64,000 nt of DNA from Branchiostoma floridae (taxonomy: Eukaryota; Chordata; Leptocardii; Amphioxiformes; Branchiostomatidae): positions 12,466,702 through 12,530,701 of the forward strand of contig NC_049989.1 of assembly GCF_000003815.2 (NCBI RefSeq), in the 5' to 3' direction. A model generated the notes under the pieces. The model made no database searches and was not told where the DNA came from. It saw only the letters and a list, made by a program, of their open reading frames with translations. Below are positions 48,657-58,708 of this stretch, one piece after another (position 1 is the stretch's first letter; each line of letters opens with the position of its first letter). Position numbers and translations under genes: made by a program.

Positions 48657-48996
48657 TGTTTCGCCAGAGTTTTTTATTTTGTTTAGAGAATATCTTTCAA
48701 CGTGGAAACTTCTTGGCAGTTTGTTACTCATACCACATGTTGTTTACGGCACAACCAGGCACAACCCTTTTGTTTTTGATCGGCCGAAGATATCAGCGCT
48801 CCATGAGGCCCTTCTGTGGCATTCCATTCGCCACCTTGCCGCCGCCGAACAACAAACGCTTCTGTTTCTAGTGGTCATATTCATCTGTTTCCCGTGGTCT
48901 TAAAGTAAAAGATACGATTTGTTACCGGGGTCCCCGTTCTCAATCATCTTTTTCTCTGCGTTTCACTCACCCTTTATCGTCTGTGGACTAGTACAG

Positions 48997-49179
48997 TCAA
49001 GCACGTATCCACAGTTCTATAGTAATACTGCTGAGCACGAGTCGTCAATTAACCGACGATTGCCGGAACTGCCATACTCCCATCCGTCCTCCGATCGCCC
49101 GCCGTCTTATCACTCTGACTGTAGCCAAAACGGTACCGGTAATCTGATCACCCATTGTCCTCAAAGCAGTTTAATAGCG
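48997..49179 (+). CDS. Possible internal exon encoding a Tyr/Pro-rich tail
   Basis: An acceptor (TAGTACAG|TC) and a good donor (AGCG|GTGAGCG) bracket an open frame with STYPQFYSNTAEHESS and ELPYSHPSSDRPPSYHSD. The PPSY is a WW-domain-type motif, and the composition resembles a cytoplasmic tail or disordered regulatory region. Phase with the exon at 48245 would use a different frame, so the two probably do not join directly. No family is recognised. Confidence 0.25.
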
Positions 49180-49221
49180 GTGAGCGTACATGCGACTTAT
49201 TTCATTCTGTCTTATTACAGG

Positions 49222-50640
49222 CTGGTGATGATATAGCCGTTGTATACAGGATGCTTTTCCAATCACCTTTACCACCCTTCCACACGTAGAAGTTGGATAT
49301 CTCTTGCAAATGCAGCCGTTTTACTTGTATGATGGACGAAATATTCTGTATACTGGTTTACGCAACCCGACGTAACAGTGTACTGCAAGCCGAGAAAGAA
49401 TATTTTGTGTCATTATTTCTTATTCACGGTGGTACATTTTATTTCTGAAACTTCTTTAATGATTCAAAACTCGGGCTACACCAAAAGGTAAATGATAATG
49501 CACTTTTGTGCCCTTTGGTTATAATAGAAATAGACCTCATCGGTCAAAGTAACAGCACGTTAGCATCACGAGTATTGTTGTCTGGCTGCACAAGCGTTAT
49601 CGCCGGTGCAATGAGACGAGTGGGAAAAGTCTTCGCCATGCATTCGGTACGTCGTAAGTTCGATCCCCGGCCAATATAGTATGACGTGTTAAATGGTCGT
49701 GCTAATTTCTCAGCTTAGCACTCAGCATTCGGGAAAGAGTATGTAATTTGAACACACACCACAGCCAGTGTCCTGGCCCCCTACTGTAGTAATTGCATTT
49801 GTTTGGCCCAGGGTTACTCCAAGAACATGGGCGCCGCCCTATGCACCATGGAGCGGGAAGGACTTTGACTTGACATGACAATATAAGCGCTGTAATTCAA
49901 TATGTATGACTTTTGCTATAAATTATATCTGAATTACTTTGATGCCTTACATCACTACCGACGGCCTGTGACTAACAGAAAACAACACTTTACCGATCCA
50001 GACATATAAAAGTTGCTAAGTTAGTATCACTATTGCAAAAATACTTCATATCAATCCTTTCTCACAATCTGTCCCCACAGGTGAACGCCGGCATGACAAC
50101 CCCCAGGTTACAGGAAGAATCGACTGACAAGTACACCCCTTTGTCGCGATGGTTTGGTAACCAAATGAACATCACAGCAATAAGAAAAAAAGGGATTCAA
50201 GCGTCACACAACCATACAAAATGAAATAACAGAAAGATATGAAATAAAAACCTTCAAACGAAACAAAACAATCCTCATACATACACGACATCATTACGCC
50301 GAATGGTCAAGCAAAAAATATAACTGACCCACAATTCTACCCTAACGATACATAATATCGGGTATTTTGTTAAAAAATGTAATGTGCTGTATACTTGATG
50401 GTGAAACGAGTATTAAAACATGAAATCCTGGTTTATAACATCGGTCACGTCATCTTATTATACGCCATACCCAAAGCAGACTAAAGTCACACACAAAAAC
50501 AAATTCCCTAGGGAATACCCGTAGAAAATACCCGTAGAAAAAAAATACCCGTAGAAAAATTCCTCGCATGCCTGCGGAATTCCTAGAATTCCTGTCAAAC
50601 GGTCGCACACTATAAACATTAGGCTCGCCCCTGAGGCGTC
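49222..50640. other. Intergenic DNA, no recognised gene
   Basis: A box B-like word (AGTTCGATCCCCGGCC) near 49657 suggests a worn tRNA-derived SINE. Near 50516-50555 the word TACCCGTAGAAAA is repeated three times. No exon with family resemblance was found. Confidence 0.4.
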
Positions 50641-50649
50641 GCCAAAAAT

Positions 50650-50752
50650 TGTCATAAGTGGGGAACGAACCCACGATTCACGGCTGCAGAAGCAAATTAC
50701 TACCTTCACCCAGTGCCGTGGGCCGCTAGGCCACGGTGAGTGACCATTTCGT
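50650..50752 (-). repeat. tRNA-derived SINE
   Basis: On the minus strand the box A word TGGCCTAGCGGCCC and the box B word GGGTTCGTTCCCCAC lie about 55 bases apart, a somewhat long tRNA-like spacing. The tail is not clearly delimited. Confidence 0.5.
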
Positions 50753-52226
50753 AATCGGGCGTATAGAAGGCCGTATAGAAGGGTTTGGTTAAATTGAGTG
50801 ATCCATGCATTCATGCATTCGTTGGTTGAACTAACCGCTTCTCTCGCCAATAATATGACCATATAAGTATATTTAAGTTTGATATAGCTAGATTTTAACT
50901 ACTACGATGGCCACAACTGCTATAACATGCCATGAAGGTAGGTTTAAAAGGCTTGCGGCAGTACGGATAAGACAAGAAGGGCTTGATCCATTGAACCATT
51001 GATTGAACCATTGAACCGCTTCTCCCGCCTCAGAGCAAAAATGTGTGTGCAACAATACAATCAGAGTATCAACAATCAGAGCATAATAGTGACAAAAAGA
51101 GCACAGTGTCTACCTACAATATTTTTAGCAGTTTGGTACCGCAAACATAGTACTATATGTACGTTAATAATGGAAACACTGTATTTCACTATATAGAAAG
51201 TAGATTCCCTCACCTTAGACATATGAGTAGCAGTGACAAATTTATATTTCTCATGCATTTATAGTCTTCAACCGACTGTTGCCAAACCCGTACAAACCTG
51301 CATTTTCACCATTACCAAGAAGCTAGAAGAAGCCGAAGTTCTGTGCTAATAATAGGTCTATGACACTATTATGTTTGTTCTATCTCTGTTGTAACCTGCA
51401 CTTAGCTCGGTTAGCGGCGCACACCCCAGTAGCGGCGCGACAAAAAAAGTGACGAAAGGCTTCCGAGGGTCTATGTTTGAGTTGACATTTCTCGTTATTT
51501 ACTGCGAAATGACATTAAGCGCTAACATGGCTGAAAAGCGTAGAAAATGGTGTGCTTTTGGGTGCAAATTGTGTTTTGACCCGACTCTCATTTCAGGATA
51601 TTCTTGCGCCTTCAGTGTAAACAGGCCCGTCATGACCTAGATTGACCTCTGAAGCGCTGTACATGTGTTAAGCCCAGTTGCAATGCCGCGCGCCGTGGAT
51701 GATTAAAAAAACTGTAGTACTAGAGTTTTCTTTATAATTGGCTGGATTACTTTCTAGGTTTTACTCTTTCTGGCAGTATCAGTCGTGTTTGCCCGAAAAA
51801 TCTTCTTCATATGTTTTTTGTTTTCATTGCCAAAATGCCCGATTTTGTGCATTATCTTTGACATGAAAATAATGTTTTGTCCCTCTAATTTTTTTTTTAA
51901 ATCAGAGAAGTTGAAGGATCAAACCTCAGCTGGTCTTGTAGCTGAAGGAATATCCTCTCAGCCTATAAACAGTTATTTTGCTTCAGGATGATTCCCTGGT
52001 AGAGCTGGTCGCTAGACTTTAGGGTGTGCCGCCTCCAATTGAAACCCCAAATAAACTGGGGTGTTCCCCCTTAGGCAAAAATGTACAATAAAGGTCTTCC
52101 ATTCATTAGCCTAGACTGTCTTCATGGCATACACAAGCAAACTCTTCGGCTCTGGGACCATCGTGCCCCCACAGAAATGCTACAACAGACCGCCCCCTGA
52201 GTTCGGTGGACTGTTAACCAGGCCAA
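50753..52226. other. Intergenic DNA, no recognised gene
   Basis: A short frame starting MAEKRRKWCAFGC at about 51527 has a Cys pair reminiscent of a THAP-type zinc finger start but runs to a stop after 38 codons with no further domain residues. No other coding or repeat structure was recognised. Confidence 0.4.
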
Positions 52227-53666
52227 CCCTTCGTGGCCTTGTCCCATCAAAGCAGACTAAGGCCACAAGGTGCACGTGGAGGCAAACAAACAACGGTTAC
52301 CATGCATGGTCTGGGGAAAGTTGGGGTTTGTTTGTTTGTTTGTTTATTTTCAAACGCCTGGGTAGTTTAGAGAAACTGGATTTCAATAGGGCCCAGTATT
52401 TACATACACGAAAATAAAAGCATGTTACAAAGAAAATAAAGACGTTACACATCGAAACATATAAACACAAATGAAACATTGAAACGGCTAACAAATCAAG
52501 ATGATCGCAAGACCTTAATTGGTTTTTGGTAATTATGATTGATGGTTATGCACCGAGGAAGACGACAGATGGTCGTCGAAACGTTTGCGAGAAATAAAAG
52601 ACGGTTGTGTAACGAAGAAGATTATGTTTGATTGATCTACCAACCTGTTGAATATTAACGATGTCTTCACCACTTTAAGTCTTCAACCAGAGCATAAGCC
52701 CTACTAGACACGGGTAAACACAACAGTAGCTTGTCAAGGGGAGCTTGTTGCCTGGATAAGAGATGATGTCATAATATCATATGTATATATCAAAATATGT
52801 CATCGGATTCATAACCAATATGTGTGTTCAAATGTGTTGTTTTCCTGAATAAATCGGAGATGATCTAAAATTCTGATGATTAATCAAATGTGATCTCAAG
52901 ACAACAGGATAGGAATCGGAGATGTGGTGCATTTTGTGTTGGCGCTTTTGGGTAACCATATCAGTTTGCTGACTATTGCTTACTTTATAGACCCCTTAGC
53001 TTTATAAACGAATACCTTACACACATCAGCAAAGAGGGCTCAAAGAAAACAAAATAAACAAAATGTTACGATCTGCACCCCCCCCCCCTCCAAAAAAGAC
53101 GCCAGGTGAAGAGATTTCATTAGGTCTCTTCATGCAGTAGATGTACATTCAATTGTGTGACAATAACATAGAGATGAACTAGTTTGTTGCATGCATAACA
53201 CACTAAAAGGCACATTGTCCTAGCCTAGGGCTAAATTGCAGTGTACTAAATTACATACTATACGATCACCTCGGAAGACTACTAAAATACAACGCGCTAT
53301 TTATATTTACAAGACTTTCACATTTTCACAGTATTCAGGAGGTCAACACAATATGGCATGCAAGGTGGTGTTCCGGAAGCGAGCTCTACACTTGAACTGG
53401 CTAAAGTTATCTGAGCTTCTAATATAAGAGCCCTCCCATGTGCCTCACCTCTGCGTGGCGGTAGCCAATTGCAGTGACCCCTATAGATTTACTTGATCAG
53501 GGAGTTTAAGAAAGGAATAAAGAAACGTACCTGTTCTAGCTATCGATCTGTTGACTCTGAAAGAAATACGTGAAACTCGCTGCAGTAGTACGTACTTCTG
53601 TCGTGCACCCTAGAAAAGATCCACACCCTTCATGGCCTTGTCCCTCAAGGATGACTAAGGCCACAA
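52227..53666 (+). repeat. Pair of short inverted-repeat words (52227-52270 and 53631-53666)
   Basis: Both copies contain TGGCCTTGTCCC, a few bases, then GACTAAGGCCACAAG, so each can form a small stem (TGGCCTT/AAGGCCA). They are direct copies about 1.4 kb apart. The sequence between has no recognised gene. Confidence 0.5.
52555..52585 (+). ncRNA. Hammerhead-like core motif, degenerate
   Basis: GAGGAAGACGACAGATGG followed by TCGTCGAAACG forms a stem (GACGAC/GTCGTC, 5-base loop) followed by GAAACG, resembling the stem II plus GAAA core of hammerhead ribozymes found in Penelope-like retroelements. The conserved CUGANGA box on the 5' side is replaced by GAGGA, so catalysis is unlikely; a retroelement remnant is the more probable reading. 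Confidence 0.3.
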
Positions 53667-53821
53667 GTGGAGGTTACAAAACCTGGCGTGTTGCGGCGTT
53701 TTACGGAAACAAACCATTACCTGTACAACCGGTCGTTTGCTGGTCCAGTGACCCTCATTGCAGCCATAATACCTCAGCCATGCCTCGAGACGTCTGGTAG
53801 ATCTATAGTGACTATGCCGTA

Positions 53822-54130
53822 AGCCGGGTTCACACGTGCGTATAGATTCAAGTCCGTATTAGGTCCGTGTGGAATTCGTAACCTCTACCAGGCTCCACAG
53901 GTCGTTGGAAAAATAAGATATTGGACAAAATATAGCCGAATAACACGCCAGAGTAGTCAGCTGGTCGCAAACCATTCTCCTCGGTCAGTTCACTCCTCTT
54001 GCATGTTTTGTGTCTTTATTTGTCCAATTTCTCCTATTTAACAGCAACCTGTGGAGCTTGGTACGTAGAGGATAAGAATTCCGTACGGACCTCATACGGA
54101 CTTGAATATGTACCCTCGTGCGGACCTACC
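53822..54130. mobile_element. MITE with about 60-bp terminal inverted repeats
   Basis: The left arm (ATTCAAGTCCGTATTAGGTC, then GTGTGGAATTCGTAACCTCT) faces the right arm (AGAGGATAAGAATTCCGTAC, then GGACCTCATACGGACTTGAA). Outer words CACACGTGCG and CCTCGTGCGG also pair. The interior of about 150 bases has no coding sequence; the 139-codon frame beginning at 53999 is not supported. Confidence 0.7.
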
Positions 54131-54934
54131 TTTTACTTATCCTCTTTGCCCCTTCCGGAGCACAGGGCCTCAGTATATCAAAGTCGTCTAAACCTCCTTC
54201 GATCTCCGGCAGCCCTCTTCGCCTCGTGCCATGAGGTGTTTGAGTGTTCTAGGTCTTTCTTCACCCCTCTCCTCCATATGACAGTCTGGGTCTTCGAATT
54301 CCCCTTCTTCTCTTGCCCTGAGGGCTACATTTCAGTATTTCCTATGCATATGCTTAACAATGGGAATCATGGGAGAAAGAGGCTGTCAAAAATCACCTAC
54401 CTGACTTTTAGAACATGAAAAACTCACATTGGCAAGGTTGTCCGACCTCTGAAGAGTAATTTAACTACAAAGAAAGGAAAAAAAATTACGGCGGAATTAT
54501 ATTATACGCCATCAAAACATAGGTGGTGACCTTTTCACCCCCTTTCACTGCATGTAAACAACACCAAAACACCTATTAAACTTCTAAGGCCTACTGCAAC
54601 CACAAATATCACTAAAAATCTGTTTTTACAACACAAGATAGAAGCTACAACCCTTACCTATAATATGCACCTCCAAAATCCAAACATATCCCAAGAAAAA
54701 CATTTCTACAGCCACTTTTCCCAAGCCTACCTAAGCATTCTGAGGCTAAAACTGGGTCATCTGCGCAAGTCCGGAAATACCAAAATTTGCCCTGAGGGTT
54801 CCACTCTAGCATGCCCTCGTGATGGAACAGTACGTGGATCGCGTACTGTTCCCTACCCAGCTATATTCCTCTGGCCGGCTTACTCCTCTAATTGTTCCAT
54901 TTCTACGATTTTTTCAGCGATCCGGAGTCTGGTA
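54131..54934. other. Intergenic DNA, no recognised gene
   Basis: An 11-base inverted repeat (GGAACAGTACG at 54824-54834, complement at 54842-54852, 7-base loop) is the only structure noted. No coding pattern is supported. Confidence 0.4.
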
Positions 54935-57450
54935 GAGACTAATCAGATGGAGGTTTTCTCAAGGTGTGCCCAACAATCCATCTCCATTTCCTACGCCTGA
55001 TTGACACTTCCACAGGTTCCTGGCATGTTATCTCCAGGAGGTCTTCGTTGCTGATCTTCTGTGGCCACCAGATGCCTAGGATGTGGCGAAAGTACTGATG
55101 AACGTTAAACTTTGGAGTTTTCTGTTGTTGTGTTGTGTCAGGCCCCACGTTTCGCACCCATATAGCAAGATGGACTTCACGTTGGATTCAAAGATCCGTA
55201 CCTTGGTTCTAAGGGAGATGTTCCTGGCCTAGCTCCAGACAGGTTTTAGCTGAGCAAAGGCTGCTTTTGCCTTCCCTATTCGAAACGTCCTTTGTTGCAC
55301 CTCCGTCACTGCTGATGACACTCCCGAGGTATGTGAACTCCTTGACTACCTCCAGTTCTGTACCTCTGCAGCACATGTACACCGGTTTGGCATTCCCCAC
55401 TTGTTTTGACCCGCATCTCATTGGTTTTCGTTGCGTTTACGGTCAGTCCGACTTGGCCCGAGTTGTGTTCTAGTTTTCTTGGCGAGGTCATCAACAAAGT
55501 CCAGGTCGTCTAGCATGCTCGTCAGTGTCCACTGAATTCCTGTTCTTCCCTCTTTGGTGGTTTCCCTCATCACCCAATCCAGTGCAGTTATGAACAGCAG
55601 CGGGCTCAAGAGGCACCCCTGTCGCACTCCAGTGGTCATGTTGAAGGGCTCAGTTAGGTCACCTTCGTGACAAACTTGTGCTTGAAAGTTGGTGTAGAAT
55701 ACTTTAACCCTCAAACCACCGTAGCTTTTTTGTGACGTAGATTACCGTATGGGGTCAAAACTGACCCCATAACGTTTTGTACAAATACAGTTTTTTGTGC
55801 GACTCTTTTTGTAATTTGCATATATGTATAGTTTCATGAATCTATGTGGGACAGTCTGACATGATTAGGTGAGAATAATTTTGGCTCATTATGATAATTT
55901 ATGCAAAAGATCATGAGGACCACATTTTGCACCAACGCTATTCAGACCAGATAGGAGGATTTTGATGCCTGTACCAACTTCAATGTCGTATAGCGCCTGA
56001 ATGGCTTATGCTAGGGCCACTAAACTAGGTAACTTTTTAGAAATTGTTAATAGCAAACATTTTCGATGCTCAAAGTATGTTCATGATTTTTCATGTTGCC
56101 ATGGCAACGGAGTTCTGACAGACATATTTATTACGAAATTTTCTAATTTTGTATCAAACATTTCAATTTTAAGGTTTTCTTGGCAAAGAACAGTTGTTTA
56201 TCACATCTTATAAAATTTAACGTAAATTTCATGACTCAAAATTAATAATTTATGCTAATTTGATGACGTCATCAGTCAAAATCCAAGATGGCGGCCGATT
56301 TTAGCTAAATGACGTCATAATGTCGTCATATAACATGATAATGGCACAAAAATTGTCACCATAATTTTGGCTTACACGTACATCATTCTCTGAAAATTTC
56401 GTGATCATACCATAAGTTGTCTAGGTGTGGGGCACAAAAGTTAGTTTAAAAAAATGCTGGGGTCAGTTTTGACCCCACTGGACCATGCATAAACTTTCTA
56501 GGATAACTTAATCAACAATAAACCAATCTCGGTAAAAACGTATAAGAAGTTATAGGACATATATACAAACAAACTCATGGAAGGAAATTTGTTTTCAACC
56601 AGAAATGCCATAATGGCAGCCATTGATATACGCCTGGGGTCAGTTTTGACCCCATACGGTGGTTTGAGGGTTAATCATGTTAATGATCTTTGAGGGGATT
56701 CCGTAGTGGGCAAGGATGTTCCACAATGTAGTCCTGTCAACTGAATCGAAGGCTTTCTCATAGTCTATAAAAACAGCGTACAGTTGCGAGCTAAATTCTG
56801 TCGACTGTTCAACTATGACTCTCAGGGTTGCGATCTGGTCGCTGCAAGATCTGTTTCGGCGGAAGCCTGCTTGGTTGTCTCTTAATCTATGCTCCATTGT
56901 GTTTTCTCTTAGATTAACGATAATCCTGCAAAGTATATATACCCCGCCATTTCTTGCACTTGGTCAGATCTCCTTTCTTGGGGAGCTTTACAATGGTACC
57001 TTCCCTCCAGCCTGAGGGGATCTTTTCTTCTAACCATATCCTCTTAAGAAGGGGATATGGGACTTCAACAGAGAGGTTGCCTGCTTTTTTCAAAGCCTCT
57101 GGGGGTATCCCATCAGGTCCTGCAGCTTTCCCATTCTTGAGAGATGAGATAGCCTTACGAATCTCTGTCTTAGTGGGAGGTCCAGTATGAATGCATAGCA
57201 CTTCTGTTGGAGGCTCAACTTCTGGTGGGTATGGTGGAGGTTTGCGGTTGAAAATTTCTTATAAGTGGTCTCTCCAGCGATCCATTTGTTGTTCCTTCGT
57301 TGCGAGCATTTGGCCATCTTTGTCTTGTACCGGCTTGTTTATTTGCCTTCTTTTTCCACTCAGGGTTTTTGGTGATTCTGTACAAGGTTCTCATGTCTTG
57401 CTTTGAAGCAGCCTCTTCTGCCTCGGCAGAACCAACCTTTAGCCTCCTTT
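54935..57450 (-). pseudogene. Decayed non-LTR retrotransposon reverse transcriptase, split by a MITE
   Basis: On the minus strand, from about 57450 down, broken frames read KNGKAAGPDGIPPEALK (RT domain 0/1), GTIVKLPKKGDLTKCKKWRG, then DNQAGFRRNRSCSDQIATLR and FIDYEKAFDSVDR (RT palm), then, beyond the MITE at 55708-56670, TGVRQGCLLSPLLF and a damaged catalytic block (DDLDFVDDLA, where a Tyr-Ala-Asp-Asp-type motif is expected), then FTYLGSVISSDG and [15 protein letters not shown] at the C-terminus. The order fits RTE/CR1-like LINE proteins. There are several frameshifts, including one near 56920 with a small deletion, and no endonuclease domain was seen, so the copy is dead. Confidence 0.85.
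55704..56674. mobile_element. piggyBac-type MITE inserted at TTAA
   Basis: A 963-base element (55708-56670) with terminal inverted repeats CCCTCAAACCACCGTA and TACGGTGGTTTGAGGG is flanked by TTAA on both sides (55704-55707 and 56671-56674), the signature of the piggyBac superfamily. Subterminal words GGGGTCAAAACTGACCCC and GGGGTCAGTTTTGACCCC lie near both ends. No transposase is present. It interrupts the LINE reverse transcriptase; removing the element and one TTAA leaves the flanking frames in register. Confidence 0.88.
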
Positions 57451-57567
57451 TTTTGGCTTTGGGAACTGGTTTTTTTTACGTGTTATGGTCTTATAATCAC
57501 TATCTACTTCTGGGTTGGCGTAATGAGTTTGGGTCCATAACCTTCGATTCAACATGTCGTTTTCTCA

Positions 57568-57625
57568 CAGATATATCCTCAACCTGAAAAAGTTAAAGAG
57601 GATTCCTCAACATGAAAATTTAAAA
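57568..57625 (+). repeat. Fragment of the TATATCCTCAACCTGAAAAG array
   Basis: Two units matching the array at 27570-28215 (ATATATCCTCAACCTGAAAA, then GATTCCTCAACATGAAAATT). Confidence 0.55.
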
Positions 57626-58708
57626 TATGCATAAGAAAAATACTGGAGGGCACATACCATGATGTATTATTATAATTGTTATGACACATTGAAATCGAAA
57701 CACATGCTTGTTGTTTGTGATGTTTTATTTCTTTTGTTAAAGAGAAAAACATCACTTTAGTATCGTAGTATTGCACAGAGTATGCTCTATCTATGTACAT
57801 TGTAAAATGTCAAAAACAAATTGAAGTCAGTGAAGTTGAGATTCTTAACGTTACTACACTTGATATGGTTACGCTATTGCTATCCTATACAGATTTTATG
57901 CCCTATTTCCATACACAAATTAAAGTGCACAACCAGCCAGCTTTTGAACAGTCCTCTGACCCTGCTCAAGTTGAAATGAGATGAAGATTATGTCACATGA
58001 CCTGAATGCAAGTGTGATGTCAGCAACGGGTCAAAGATGGCTGGCAGCTGGTATCGGCCCCCGTCTCAGTTGAGAGATGGTCGATAGCCTATCATTTAGA
58101 TGGCCATGAAGTTTCTATTGGCTATCTTAACCATCTCTATGCTGCCAAACCCCATAACCAAAACAAATTTGGTGCAAATCAGCTACCTTAGCATATGGAA
58201 GGTTAAACTTATCCACATCGATTTGCTTATCTTTCTCAGCACTACATCTATAATCTATAAACTGCTGACTGAAACAATTTTACTTCAATATATTCACGTA
58301 CAGTTACTGTAATGGACACATTAAATTCTGTGTTGACTTTTTTTCTTTCGATTTGAGGTGCTGAAAGCGTAACACTGGAATGTTCAGTTCCATGCATGAT
58401 GTTGCATCATACTGTAACTCAGAATTCTGCTGTTTTACCAGTCATTGCAAGTATAACATTCCTAGTACATATAGTGCTAATAACGAAACAGAGCATTAGT
58501 ATCACAATGGCCTGTATAGTTGAGCCCCTAAAGGAGTCAGCCGATGCAAACTAATGAAAAGTGAATCTTCCTTGAGTCTTAGCTCTAACACTGGTGTTGC
58601 TTTAAGTCATGTGACTGTCCATCAGGGGACTAAAGATGTCTTGTATGTTTTCTTCATGATTGGGAAGAATTGGTAATAACTTAAGCCTGTTCATGGCCAC
58701 TAGGGTCT
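57626..58708. other. Intergenic DNA downstream of TRAPPC11
   Basis: AT-rich with no recognised gene or repeat. It should contain the TRAPPC11 3' UTR and poly(A) site on the minus strand, which I could not pick out with confidence. Confidence 0.4.

Noticed and set aside
48375-48903. Open frames crossing the N run
   Set aside because: Continuity depends on undetermined bases; no motif on either side.
51527-51640. Possible THAP-type zinc finger start (MAEKRRKWCAFGC)
   Set aside because: Frame stops after 38 codons and the later THAP residues (Cys-x2-His and AVPTF-type end) are not present.
53999-54418. 139-codon plus-strand frame
   Set aside because: Starts inside the MITE and has no motif, no splice context and a random-looking composition.
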